Origin: Pleurodeles waltl | Taxonomy: Eukaryota > Chordata > Amphibia > Caudata > Salamandridae | Direction of reading: 5' to 3' | Length of the DNA stretch: 64,000 nucleotides | NCBI RefSeq assembly: GCF_031143425.1 | Contig: NC_090446.1 | Location: 656,353,717 to 656,417,716, forward strand | Part shown: piece by piece, positions 22,477-35,249 of the stretch | Position numbering within the stretch: position 1 is the stretch's first letter | Layout of the letters: each line of letters starts with the position of its first letter | The notes under the pieces: generated by a model | What the model was told of the DNA's origin: nothing | Database searches by the model: none | The model's input: the letters and a program-made list of their open reading frames with translations, nothing else | Program-made: the position numbers and the translations under genes

Positions 22477-22807
22477 GCTGTCCTCCGTCCTCGTGGAGTG
22501 TATAGAGGTGAGCGTTTTCCCGTTCGTAGTCTGTTTCCGCCGTGTTTTTATCGGTGGTGCTCCCGCCCCGGAAAAGGTGGCGGGTTGGTGAGTTGTGATA
22601 GGGTGGGCGGTACATTGTCTGCCGCCTGCCTGTTGGCGGTGAACGCCGCGCTGTTTGTGTGTCCCGCCGTGGCGGTCGGAGTGTTAAAGTGGCGGGCTCT
22701 GTTGGCGGTTCCCGCCAGGGTCAGAATTCCATTTTTGGGACCGCCAGCCTGTTGGCGGGTTGGCCGCCGCTTTATCACCGACCGCCAGGGTCAGAATGAC
22801 CCCATAT

Positions 22808-25800
22808 GTGTGTTAATTGTACTGCTAACCATATGAAGGATTTTCAGTGTGTTGAAAGGTTTCAATAACAGGTATAGCAAGTAAGACTCAGGAGAAAGAC
22901 AAATATTCACAGACAAGAACATGGGGTATCAGTGCTTACACTAAAGGACACTACAGATTTTGGCATGAAGGGGGCACTATCTATTCCTGGACTCTGGCTT
23001 GGATATCTATAAATAGGAGCACAGAGACGAAAGAGGAGGGGAATTCTGTTTTATCTTGCGGACTGAAAGGCAAATATGACTTTTGTTTCTCATTAGTCTC
23101 TTTTGTTTCAGCTATGGTGGTGGTTGTCAAAGGACAAAGTCAAACTCTACTGAAGTTGTTTAGAATTAGTGAAATACCTGACATAACAGTGCAAGCAAAA
23201 ATAACCTTAATTGTTTTATAAGTAGAACCTTGTTGACACTATATGAAGTGAGGAATAACAGGTTTCATTAGACCTATCAATCTCTGAGGTATAGAGACAT
23301 TGCAAACAACTTTGAAGAAAAAACCCCAGGGTTTGCAAAGTGCAGCAAATCACCAGTGAGGTCTCAAGAAGCTGAATTGTGGGCATGAGAAAATTAGGTG
23401 ATTTGCCCAGAATCTCAGGATGTTGAGCTGAGTCTCGAGTCAGTTCCCTCAACTGCGAAGTCAGCAGCTCAGACCGTTTTGCCACCTCTTGCAGTTAAGG
23501 GCACTTTGATTTTTCTAAAAAATCCCAAGGGAGCTCCAATATTTGAGTTCCTGGATGAACAGTGTTCCAAAATGTACACTTAACGTGGACTGGCCCTGCT
23601 CTGCTTATACTCTGGTTATTTAACACTGCATCGAGGGGTTGAGTCCCTGTCTCTTCTGTATTTCATAAAACATATTCCTTGGTGGAGTCCAGCTAGCCAG
23701 ATGCTTCACAGTGTATGACAAATTCAACCTAATGATACTTGCCATTCCTAAAATTTTAGGCATGTAGGTAGCGTGTAAAAGAAAATTAGTAGTATAGCAT
23801 AAAACGAAAAAAGCAAAGCTATTTTCACCGCCAGATCCGTTGTGCTGAGGGACACTCCTTTGTATGGTTCTAGAGTTGGTTGCAGAGAGATTTCTCTTGG
23901 TGCAAGGGTATCAACATGAATGTCATCAAATAAATACCTTTGGTGTAGCAAGAGACTGCAGGAATGGAATTAGTAACTGGGGAACTACCAACTAGACATT
24001 AGGCATTAGGCGCACATCTTCCTCTGGGGGACATTGTGGACTAAAAGCAGTTCTGTCGTTGTCAAAGAGGGGGAGCCTGCTGAGGGTCATGAGAGGGCAT
24101 TAGGCGACTGTGGTAGGATCAATGAGGTCCAGCAAATGAGCTTGTGGGGGCTACTGAGGGTCTATGTGTCATTTGTGAGATTTTAGGAACTCTGTCATTT
24201 TGCATTGGTTGTGTTATCGCACGTCGGCCACTTCAAAACGTGGTGGAGAGTGAGCGCGAGTGAGCCTGAACAATGAAGGGCGGAGCAGTTATAGAGGTGA
24301 CAAATGGATGGAAAATGTTATTACGTTGTGCTGTCTTTTTGTATAGCTCATGCTGCCTCTCAAATAGATTGCTTCAACTTGTTGTAAGATAAATGAAAGA
24401 GTGAAGGGGCTGTAGAGGAAAGAACAGAAGAGGGAGTGGATGATAAAAATTGAGAATGAGGATGGAGTGTGAAAATGAGTAAGGGATGAATGAGGGAAGT
24501 AGCGAGGAAGAACATTATGTCAGAGTAGGAAGAGAGAAAAGCAAGGGCGATGGATTGGGACAGTTAAGGCATGCAAGAAAGATGTCATACCGTGAAGGGA
24601 AATAGAACAAGATGTTATGTCACTATGCGACCACTGACAGAAAACCATCTTCAGCCTGTATTGATCATTCCTATGGCACACACTGCTCATTGAATTGTCT
24701 TTGCTCTAGAGTAATGATATAATTATTTGCCAGTTCAATGGGACACATCCAATCAATGGGGAACAATGAAAGTCTGAGTCAGCCTTGTTTCCACAAGTAT
24801 CCCTTGAAATATTAAGCAATTCAGTCAAAGGGGAACACGTATGCGTTTCCTGGGATCCACCTGAGCAGAATAAATTATTCTGCCCACCCAGATCTTTACT
24901 TTCAACACGCTGTAAATGTCCACTTCTAACACAGCAGGTCTGTATATATTTGTTAGATATTTTCTGGTTGTAATTTTGGTTTTCTTGGCTCGATTGCTTG
25001 GTGGCATTTTTACTGCAGACCTGTATTTGTATGCACACAATCATATGGGAGCGAATAACACGATGCTGAAGCATATATCCCTTCTTTGTGCTGGGTGTAA
25101 GGTAGCTGGAGCCCAGAAACTTTGGGAAAGAGATGACAAATAGTGTGAAGAATATTTCACTTTAATTGAAGTAACTGAATTATTGAAGATTGTATTATTT
25201 TGGTTGCTCCGGCTTCCTTCCAGCGGACACTACCTTGAAGAAATACTGAACCAATGAGGCAAGTGTTTACTATTAATTTAGAAGACGACTCCTGTGGCAC
25301 CTGCACAGAAAGACAGGTTATGCGGGACCTAGCCTTACTTGGAACAGTTCCTATTAAGGGCTGGGACGAAGCTATTGTCTCTTGATAGAACCATACTGCT
25401 GCATCCAGACTTTGAAGCGGCCAAAACTGAACTACCAATAAAGGAGAAGGGCAAATTCTTGACCAAGAGGTCAAAGAGTAAGGCCAGAGGAAAAAAGCCT
25501 ATTGGGGGATGCCTTGGGAGACTATTGACTCAGGAGAAACCAAAAAAACAGACAGCCAGCTGCCTAGAATCAACACAAGATGGAACTGCACAATCAGAAG
25601 TCAAGGAGCTGTAAAGATGCATTCCAGAGCTACAAACGTTATGTGCCTGCAATTTCCAGGACTCTCCAAAGTGCCTGCATCTGCCCACTAAGAGACACAG
25701 AAGGGCACTAGGGTTTTCAACTCATCCTAAGACAATCATGTTAGACGCAGCTAGTTCATCTGATTGCAGAACCATTTAAACTGTCTTGATACCTCTTAAA

Positions 25801-27186
25801 CCCTTACTTCCCCAGAGCTATGTACCTATGAAGGTGTGTTTGGCTACTGTCCCTACGTTTGGCCCCTGTCATTCAATCACAGTTTCTAGTCTCGACTAGA
25901 GGATCCTGTTGGCACACTGGATGCCACTGGTAGTGTGGGTGCCTCTGACAACGGAAAAAATGGCCACGAGTGAACAGTTTCTTAATAAGAGCGCCTGAAG
26001 CTTTGAAGAACCAGGGAAAGTCTTTGTTGGTGTTATGTTCAGTCCCGCAGTGTGTCGCTTTTGTAAATGTCATAGTAATCCCAGCCATCTGGGTCCTTAA
26101 TTAGTCCCTAAACCCCTATCACTTTGTCCCGGGCATCAGACCCACAGCTGTAAGTCTCCCTGGAGCTTTAGTAACTGAACAGCAAATCTTTTGTTTGAAT
26201 CTGCCTTTGGCATTCTTAGTCCCCAGTCATAGGCTAGGTGGAGAAGTAGCCCGTGTTAGGTTACTGTTCCACCAAATATAAATCAATATAACATGGATCT
26301 GCTAGGTGCAGAAACAATGGCCCTGATTTTCCCAGCCGGAAAATCAAGCTATTAAAATTCTTTGAGTATCGGGCTGCAGCACAACCTAGCCCACACCCAC
26401 GCCTAGCCCTCTCCTATGGCACGTGGAACCTAGAACGCTCACACTATTCTTTTCTACCCACCTATCCAGCCCTCGTTATTCCATTTAACACTGTCTTAGA
26501 GAAGATGACAAATGGGATTATTAAATGCCACGAATAAAATGGATCCACATAGCTATTTACCATTCTGCTAGTGAAAGGAAAGTACTGTCTAGATGTTGCC
26601 GCGTGCCACCAGTTTTTGTGCGTGCAAAGTTTTCACCCCATCAGTTCTTGCAACTCTTAATTTGGTCTTGATAACTCTGGGGTTGAGTGAACCATGTTCC
26701 AATTTGGGTAGTGGGTTTTTGGGGTTCAGTATTTTGGGATTATTTTTTCAGATTCTCGCTCTCTAGGTTATTTTTGTTTTGCACTTAGGACTCCTATCAG
26801 AGAAGGATGAAGGAGAGAGAGATCATATAAAATTTGACACATTTTGTTTAATTATCTTCATCTCTGTGCCATTTTTTGCACTTAGATCTGTAATAAATAT
26901 AAAGTTCCTCAAAGTTTAGCACGCTATACCTAAAAAAAGCATGACTTTCAGGTGGGAAGAATCTCTCTGCCTTCAGTGGGACTACTTTTACAGTGGTTCT
27001 ATAGAAGACAGTGAAGCTTTGCTGAATGAATACCATGTTTATTGCAATTTAAGTCATTTTTTGTTTTTAACTCCGCAAACAGGAGACTTATATCGAAAAA
27101 AAATCAATCACCCAATTGCTCAGAGAGTGTTCTACTTGCTCCCTTGCTACCTTGGATGGTTTTGTGGCCACTGACTGCGACTTCTC
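22808..27186. other. Spacer, right part of first segmental copy, no gene seen
   Basis: AT-rich sequence with no reading frame I can support. A 91-codon frame at 25339-25614 is broken in the counterpart copy, so it is not conserved as protein. The segment is collinear with 44667-49052; differences are mostly single bases. It ends at the duplication junction GACTTCTC (27179-27186). Confidence 0.55.
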
Positions 27187-27454
27187 TGGTGCATTAACTG
27201 GGCATGGTCCCCCATGTGTGTAATCCACAAAGTTTATCAGGTCCATGTTTCCTGTGGGTAATGGGGTGTATTCGGGGGTAGTGGCCACTAGTCAGGGGCA
27301 CAGTCATGACTATTGTTGTAGGTTCTGCATGTAGGTGTGTGAACTGGATGGGAGTGTGTGTGAGCCAGGGATTTACATTCATTCAGGTATTTACAGATTT
27401 CTCCCATGTTTTGTCTCTCCACCCCTGTGCTCTTGTGTCCTTTGTGTACATCAG

Positions 27455-28745
27455 CATCATCTGGCGAGGGAGCAGTGGCACCGGCGAGTGGGGATGCAGC
27501 AGCCCACTGTTCCAAGGAGGCAGAGTCGGCAGACACCAAGGGGACCAGTGGGTTGTAGGGTGAGGGGAGTACCACAGGGGAGGCAATTACCACTGGCTGT
27601 AGTGACTCTGATACCTCCTCCGATGGGAGGTCCCTGGTGGTGGCGGACCCTACTGGGCACACCCATTCTATGTCATCTTCTGCCACACCCCATGCCATCT
27701 CTGCCCTCCCAGTTGCTCCCCACCCAGTTGCCTGTGCCCGCTCGCCCAGGAGGGTGGGCGTTTCCTTCACCCCAGGCACCTGATCCCTTGCCCCAGTCAG
27801 CCCTCCTGCCCTAACAGAGGAGGCTATTGACCTCCTGAGGACCATCTCTGTAGGGCAGACAACCATCATGAATGCAATCCGGGCCTAGCATCCCAGATGC
27901 AGCAATGCAATGCATACCTGGAAGGCATTCATGGTGCCATATCTGGCCTACAGAGATCTTTTCAGGCTCTGGCCTCCTCTTTGTCGGCAGCCAGTGTCCT
28001 TGGTCTTTCCGTCCCCCCTCTCACCACCTCTACCCCTTCCAGCACCCCACTCCCTTCACCCATCCCAAACACACGTACAGACAGCCATGCACGTACATCA
28101 ACACACAAGAAGCACACAGACAAACACAAGCACCACACTTCCCACCATAGGCATACACACACCCAACATACAAAGGAACACACAACAACATCCACTTCCC
28201 TCACTGTGTCCACCTCTCCCGCCTCCCTGCCTGTCACCTCACCATGCACACCCACAAACACTGCACCTTCAGTCACTGCTGCTGCCCCCATTCATGCAGT
28301 CACAACAACATCTAACATCCAGTCATCCACCCCATACATCACACCTGCACTCACCACAACTACATTGGCAGACACTTGCAGCACACACTCACCAGACCTA
28401 CAGACACCGAGACAACATCCATGTACACTGGCAGCCTGTCTTGTCCCACTGTGTCCACCCCCTCCCAAAAAACTCAAACTTTCGCAGACACCCACACAAC
28501 ACACATCCACCACATATCAGCATTCTTTACAGGCACCTGCATGCACGTCCGGCACACCTACACCTTGTAGAAGCACTCCCTCAACCTCCATTCCCAGACC
28601 TTCCTCCAAATCCCCCCAACTGCCCCTAAGAAGCTTTTCCTCTCCAGTGTTGATCTGTTTGAACCCACTGGCCCACCTCGTCTCATCCCTAAACGTGCCC
28701 ACCTCCTTGCCCAGTCCACTCCTTCCACGTCCAAGTCCACCCTAG
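27455..28745 (+). pseudogene. Exon 3 fragment of old Harbinger gene 3, second copy
   Basis: It matches 4778-6067. It carries an additional in-frame stop (GGG TTG TAG near 27555) not present in the first copy. The longest remaining open stretch (27897-28745) includes SNAYLEGIHG-like residues and the Thr/Ser/His-rich tail. Exons 1 and 2 are missing. Confidence 0.75.
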
Positions 28746-29336
28746 TCTGCCCTTCCCATTCCTTTGCCCCTTCCCCAAGGAGGAAGAAGCCCCATGTTGC
28801 CCCAGGTCCCTCTGCCACCCCCCGGTCCAAGCCCACTCACCCACCTTCCAAGGGGAAGCCCAACCCCCTCCACCTCCCAAACCTAGGCGCAAGCCCCCCC
28901 CTTCCATACGTAAGTCCCCACCCCGACCACCACCACCTGTCCCTGTTCTCTGAGGTGCCTGGCTGCCCCATTGATGTCCCTTTACAGTGAAGTACCCTGT
29001 GCACATGTGGGAGTCAAGTCCGGCCTATGTAGGCCCCTCAGGGGATTTATAATGGACTGGCCAATGGCCTTATTTGGACAATACATTTTTCTCATTTTAT
29101 TAAACTTTGAGTGAGCAGTGGTGTTGTTGACACAATATGGAGATGTGGTTCATCGTTTCATTGTGGGGGTGTGGTGTGCACATGTGTGTACTTTGGTGCA
29201 GGTCTTTGTTGCCTTGTGTCGGGTAAGTACATATTCTTCTGGTGTGTATGGTGTGGTATGGTGTGAGGGGTTGAGAGTGTGTTGCATTGTGTAACTGTGC
29301 ACTTTCTTCCCATGTGTACTAGGTTGCAGTACTTAC

Positions 29337-29413
29337 TGTCGTCGTCTTCGTCAGCGGTCACGGTCGTGGAGGTATATGGCAAGGAGCAGCACTGGCATTA
29401 TTTCCAACTCTCT
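29337..29413 (-). pseudogene. Orphan first exon of old Harbinger transposase, second copy
   Basis: It is the duplicate of the exon at 6659-6735, with its GTAAGTAC donor at plus 29329-29336. There is no matching main exon downstream on this copy. The next transposase acceptor on this strand would lie in another element, across the duplication boundary. Confidence 0.6.
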
Positions 29414-29965
29414 CTCCACGCCTCATGTTGTGTGTACCTCCGGTGAGTGTTTCCTTTTCTTTAGATTGTTTCCACCACGCTTTGTGTGGCGGTAATTCCT
29501 GCCTCTGAACTGACGGCGGTCTTGTACTTCATTTTTTGGTGGGCGTGTTGATCCTTTCCTCCGGCCTGTGGGTGGCTTCCTCAGTCCTCATCGCCACTAC
29601 AATAATGGCGGTGTGTGTATGGACCGCTACTTGTTTCTCATGTGCTTCATTATTTGGTGGTCCAGACCGCCAGCTTGTTGGTGGTAGTTACTGTCACTTC
29701 CGGCGGGGAGGCGTTTGCCGCCATGTTCATAATGACCACCTTATTGTCCGCACACAGAGAAAACAAAAATTTAAAAGAAGAATGAAAAGGGATATTGAAA
29801 TGAGTGAAAGAGTGAGTGAAGAATATAAGAAAAAGAAAGAGAACAAATAAAACGAAAAACAAGAATCTGAAATATTTGAAAAATAGTTATTGAAGTAGGT
29901 TTATGCTGGTTTCAAACCATCACAGGGGAGATTGATAAGGCCCTAATAGAAAATTAAAACATTAA

Positions 29966-30993
29966 GGGGGTCATTTTGACCTCGGCGTTTTTTTTGAAAG
30001 ACCGCCGAGGGACCGCCGTGTGGAAGACCGCCAGTGGTGGCGGTTTTCCGCTCGGCCTAATATGACCGTTGGCAAGTCTCTGTCCTTTTTCGGACGGAGA
30101 GCTGCCAACAGCCATACTGGCGGGAGGCGGGGAAGTGGAGGTTGCTCCACCTCCACCGCCACGCCAACAGAACACCACCTAGCGAATCACGTCCTGTGAT
30201 TCGCCGTGGCGGTGTTCTGTTGGCAGTGTGGTGTCGACGGAGCTGCCCCCATGGCTCCCGTCCCCTCCCGGAGGATCGTCGGACCAGGTAAGTCGATCGT
30301 CCGTGAGGGAAGGGGGGTGGGGGGGTGTTGGGTGTTGTGTGCGTGCATGGGGGTGTGCATGTGTGAATGTGAAGGGGGGGTGTGAGTGCGTGTATGCTTG
30401 CGGGGGTGTTGTGTGTATGGGAATGAGTGCGTGTATGTCTGTGGGTATGTCAGTATGGATGTGTGCGTGAATGTTTGAATGTGGGTGTGCGTGTCTGCCT
30501 GTGTGTGTGTATGTACGCATGTATGTTGCCGTGTGTGCGTGTAGGTGGTGCCTGCGTGCGTGTCGTGTGGGAATGGGTGATGTGATGTTGGGGGTCGGGG
30601 TGGGGGACCCTGCCACCTTTGGGGGGTGGCAGGGGTGGTGGGGGTAGGGGAGGGAGTTGGGGTGGGGTTGGGGGAGACCCGTATCAGTGCCAGGGACGGA
30701 ATTCCCTGGCACTGATAGTGCTTACCGCCATGGATTTCATGGCGGTTCAAACCACAGGAAATCCACGGCGGTAAGCCGTGTCAAAATACCGCCGGCGGTA
30801 TAGTGACGGCCGCCGGGCTGGAGACCCAGGTCTCCAGCCCGGCGGTCGTCTCCGCCCTGGTGGGCGGAACGGAGAACCGGCGGATGACCATGGCGGTAAC
30901 TGCCATGGTCATAATTCCATGAAGGGAGACCGCCAGCCTGTTGGCGGTCTTACCGCCGGTTCTTCGCCTTCCGCCAGGGTCGTAATGACCCCC
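29966..30993. mobile_element. Non-autonomous Harbinger-type element, second copy
   Basis: Counterpart of 7292-8328. Its right end GGTCGTAATGACCCCC is closer to the consensus. The GT-rich core differs by small insertions and deletions. The flanks are the same as in the first copy. Confidence 0.7.
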
Positions 30994-32686
30994 ATAGATT
31001 CATAATACTAACCAATAACAAGAGAATGAGTTGCTAGCCCTAAAATGTGTTGTTGCTTGAACACTTAAAAACACGCTCTGAACTCTGTCTAAACCATGCT
31101 ACATGACTTGTGAAGCTTGCTAGATTGGCATAATTATTTTTTCAAAATATTTGTTCTATAACCTCCGTTTGACCTGTCAAAGGACAAATTTCTTTGAACA
31201 ATTGAACAGTATTACTTACACTCTTGCCCACCTACTAAACTGCTTTTGAATGTGCTGATATGTATTTAGAAAGTAACATGCTTCAAGAATGTAAACAGTA
31301 ACATTACATGAAGCACGCAGGCATTGTGCTTCTATATGCAAAATTGTTCTTACAGAATTAGAGGCGTATGAGAAAGGAGGCGACTGTATCTGATCCCTGC
31401 CATCTAACAAGACGATGCATTGTCTACTGTTGCTACTGCTCATGAAATTATAACAATTGTATCAATTGAATTAATTATATAAGGTGTGCTAGGGAAAGGG
31501 CAGGAGGGAATGGAGAGGAGAAGCGAGACCAAAAGCAAGAGCAGAGACCAGAGATGACAGATAACTGACAGAGAAAAAACTACTGTGACTGACAAACTAA
31601 TTCTTGCTACCACTGCTGTTGGAGCTGAGAGGATAGGTAATTAGTGAGCACAATCTGAATTATATGAAGGGTGTGAGGTGATATTTCTGAGTTACCATAC
31701 TGAGCTTATTAGTTTGAGGGAGTAGGATCAAGCTTGAAAGGGCTCACGGAAACTGCTTAGTTGCCGAGCAGTTCTTTAAAACAAATTACTTATTCCACTG
31801 CAGAGTCTTAGGGAGAGTTGATACATTTTATCAGGATAGTTTGATAGCTGTAAGCACACAAAACAGATAACCAAGAGAATCTTAGTTAATGTAACAGACT
31901 GAATGTTTCATTCTAACTTTCTCAGGCTAAGACAACAGATTTATTCAGACGTATTACAGTTGTGGGATGAAGATGAACAGAGGAGAGACAGATTCAGGAC
32001 AGTCTTCATGTGTGTTTCTGTAACATTAGAATTTTGATCAATAAAGACCATATTAATTCTTCAATAAATGATTTGAACCTATTAAGAACTCTCTTTATTG
32101 ATTGCAAAACAATTCAATTGTAAATCAAGTAATTGTTACTCCAGCTTAAGGGGTTCTCCAGCAACTCTCTGATAAAGATCCATATTGAGGGCTAAGTTAA
32201 AGTAAGTAATGGGGGCATGTGGACAGCACACCCATTCTATTACATACTTTCTTACTGACTTAACCGAAGCACCAACTCCAACTTTATAATCTCTCAGTAT
32301 ATCTAAATCCCGACAGCCAGGAAGTATTTTTAGAAATCCCTCTTGGTCATCTATTATAAAACATCTTAAACCCCTTCATTGGATTCCTATTGCCAAGAGA
32401 GAGAAATGAACGTAATGATATGTCTGCCACAAAGCAATTTGAGGCAACAACCCTGCCTTTGTTTGTAAAGTTTTCTTTCTCTAAGAGCCTTTTCAGAAAC
32501 TATGGCCCACTTGGCTATACACCTTTTTGTTTCTGGTTGTGCCCAAAATTTGTAGGCTTACTTTGGGTGACAATTAATTCTCTTATGTTGTCACCAAAAG
32601 ATGGAATTTGTTGAAGTGCTATCTATGTCTTAATTCCAATTCACCATTCTTTCAGTAAATCATTAAAATCCTAGATTTTCAGAGAC
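30994..32686. other. Spacer, no gene seen (counterpart of 8329-10020)
   Basis: Collinear with the first copy, including the TATA-like and AATAAA signals. It ends at the TAA target (32687-32689) of element B. Confidence 0.5.
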
Positions 32687-33287
32687 TAAGGGGGTCATTC
32701 TGACCCTGGCGGTAAAAGGCAGTTACCGCTGGTCAGAAGACCGCCATAACACCGCCGCGGCCGCGTTAACCCGCCAGGGTCATTCTGACCCACAACTGCC
32801 AAACCCCAAAAACCCGACCTCCACTGAAGGCCGCCACATCAGCGGTCAGCGATAAACTGGAGATGACCAAACCTCCACCGTCACGCCAACAGAAATACGC
32901 CCATGCCATTACGACCCACCAATCCACGCGGCGGTCTTTCAACCGCGGTATCCCATTGGCGGTACACACCGCCGCGGTCAAAATACACACACCTTTACAA
33001 AACACAGCCACATTGGATAATTCAAAATACACACTCCTGATACACATACAAACACCACTCCCACACAATCAATACGATATAAAACACACAACCACATCAC
33101 CCACAAACCCCCACAAATCGAAATTCAGAGACAAGGCGCAATACACAGAGAGAGAGCACAGGGAACGCAAACCACAACACACACAGGAACCCAACATCAT
33201 CCCCCACACTACATTTACGCACAAAACACCACACACCACTACACTCATCACCACAAACACCACCCCACACCTCATCCACACCACCCC

Positions 33288-34738
33288 ATGGCACCCCAAA
33301 GACACCCCAGGTTCTCGGACCAAGAACTCAGGGTCATGGTGGAGGAAATAATTAGGGTAGAGCCCCAGCTCTTCGGCACACAGGTGCAGCACACCACAAT
33401 AGCCAGGAAGGCGGAGCTATGGCAAAGGATCATCGACAGGGTCAACGCTGTGGGACAGCATCCCAGAAATCGGGAAGACATCTGAAAGCGCTGGAACGAC
33501 CTACGGGGGACCCCCACCCACTCCACCCGAATTCACAGCATGGGAGCAAGAGGTCTTGAACATCCTGCATCCTGAGGGCCTCGCTGGAGTAGGCGGAGGA
33601 ATGGACTCTGGTAAGTCTAATCTCAACTACTTCCCCCCCCCCAACCACCAGCATGCCAACCTCCCCCCCCACCCTCACCCCCAACCCCCCAGCACATATC
33701 CTCCCTGCTAATGTCTCAACAGCACAACCCACCCAAACCAACACCAACCTCTGAATGCCAACACAAACCATGGACACCCATCACCTAAGCATGACCACTG
33801 CACATACCCATCCCCCCCCCCAAACCACCCTCACAACTCCTCCCACAAGGGAATGCCAGCACTGGGGGACAAGGGCACCCACAATTCGCACGCCATGGCA
33901 CACACAGAAGCAATAACCATACTCTTTTACCCCTGCAGGGCCCGAACGCCAAGACACCGGCCCGGAGGGTCCAGAAATGTCCATCCCACCCCCAGAACAG
34001 GCCCCCAGTGATGACAGCAGCTCTGTCGACCTAGAACCTGATGACCAGCCCGGACCATCGGGGACCTCTAGACAGTCGGTTCCCCTCAGGCAGCCACAGG
34101 CCACAGCAGACCTACCCCCCTCTGGAAACCCCAGCACAGCACCCACCCAGCGGGCCCATGCCTCTGTCTCCAGGACAGGTCAAGCAGCGGTGTGTCTACC
34201 ACTACAGGGCACCCAGGGCAACCCACCACCCCAACAACAACAGGGACCTGGGGGCAGTGGTAGTGGGCACACCGTCCAGGGGACAGAGGCCCAGGAACAA
34301 AGGGGAACTGGGAGGGCTGCTGCGCGACAGAGGGAGGACAGGCCTAGGGAACCCACTGTCCAAGAGGCCCTCACCACCATCATGGGAGCGTACCACCACT
34401 CCCAAGAGACGATGGCGACGGTCCTGGCCAGGTTCCAGGAGATCCAGGCCATGCAGGAGGGCCAGTACATGGGGTTCCGGGAAGAACTGCCCAGCATCAG
34501 TTCCGCAATGGGTACAATCGTGGTGGCACTCAACCAGATTGTCACCACATTGCGGGACCATGTGGCCCCCCAAAGGGCCCCTGCCACTAGCATGGAGGAA
34601 GAACAGCCCACCACCTGCGCCGGCGCTAGTGGTCAGGAGGCCCCGACACAACAGCAATGGCCCACCCGGACCCCACCCCCTGCAGAACATGAACCACCCC
34701 GCAAGAAAGGCCTGAGATCGAGGAAGAAGACAGAGTAG
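33288..34738 (+). pseudogene. SANT/Myb-like gene 1 of element B, nonsense plus 56-bp deletion
   Basis: Exon 1 (33288-33610) starts MAPQRHPRFSDQELRVMVEE but hits TGA where element A has AGA (GACATC-TGA, 33478-33486), in the recognition helix of the SANT-like domain. Downstream, relative to element A, 56 bases are missing after CCTACGGGGGA, removing the end of the domain. Donor GTAAGT (33611) and acceptor CCCTGCAG (to 33938) are kept. Exon 2 (33939-34738) is still open, with the EALTTIMGAYHHSQETMATV helix and a basic end (KKGLRSRKKTE). AATAAA lies at 34951. Recent inactivation is likely. Confidence 0.85.
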
Positions 34739-35249
34739 GATGTCAAGACCCCCTCCATGCACGGATCCCCCCCGGATGTCATCCCACTGTCCCACTTGTT
34801 CACCCTGTCCAACCTTGAACTGCCCCTGCTCCACCTTCCACAGGCATATGGACAATGCACCTGTGCGAACGTGAGTCTGGACTCTGCCATGGACATGCCT
34901 CCACCATCACCCATCACCCTTTTTGAACTATATACCAATTTTTGCACTTCAATAAACACAATTATTGCACAAAAACCATCAGGAGTCTGCTATTTATTTT
35001 TCTAAACCAAATGTATTCGATATAACCAACCAAAAATGTCCAAATACATTGTGATGACAACATACCAGTGTCACACAGCGGTAGTCCATGGGGAAATAAA
35101 CCAGAGGGCACTCTGTGGGGACCACATCACTGAAATAGGAAGGCAAATTCACAACTAAGTTACCATACATTGGGGTGAAAGGTCAGACAGTAGAGAGCCA
35201 GTACTGTTACAGATATAATAAAATGCAGGAGTAGATTCTTACCTGTGTG
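34739..35249. other. Convergent 3' regions of gene 1 and transposase, element B
   Basis: AATAAA for the plus strand at 34951-34956 and its minus-strand counterpart (plus TTTATT, 34993-34998) are only about 40 bp apart. The two transcripts probably overlap or abut at their ends. Confidence 0.5.

Larger units (their letters stand above)
13651..22804 (+). mobile_element. Full-length three-gene Harbinger, element A (9,154 bp)
   Basis: Terminal inverted repeats begin GGGGGTCATTCTGACC and end GGTCAGAATGACCCCA. The target duplication is TAT (13648-13650 and 22805-22807), confirmed by the uninterrupted empty site at 44664-44666 in the second segmental copy. The order inside is gene 1 (SANT-like, plus), transposase main exon (minus), gene 3 (SANT-like, plus), two minisatellite arrays, a 64-bp repeat, and the transposase first exon (minus). 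Gene 1 and the transposase look intact; gene 3 has a 4-bp deletion. The element is absent from the other copy, so it inserted after the two copies separated. Confidence 0.93.
4511..27186 (+). repeat. First copy of a ~22-kb direct segmental duplication
   Basis: This 22,676-bp segment is repeated head-to-tail at 27188-49052. It begins inside intron 2 of the old Harbinger gene 3 (GGTGCATTAACTGGG) and ends with GACTTCTC. Sampled stretches differ by about 1-3%. It contains the MITE at 10024 and element A, both absent from or replaced in the other copy. Confidence 0.95.
27188..29740 (+). mobile_element. Truncated second copy of the old Harbinger
   Basis: Only the right third of the old element is present, from intron 2 of gene 3 to the right terminus at about 29740. 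The transposase main exon and gene 1 were left outside the duplication. It cannot move or encode a protein. Confidence 0.85.

Noticed and set aside
25339..25614. 91-codon Lys-rich frame
   Set aside because: The counterpart near 47225-47490 has indels and a stop that break the frame, so there is no sign of protein conservation.
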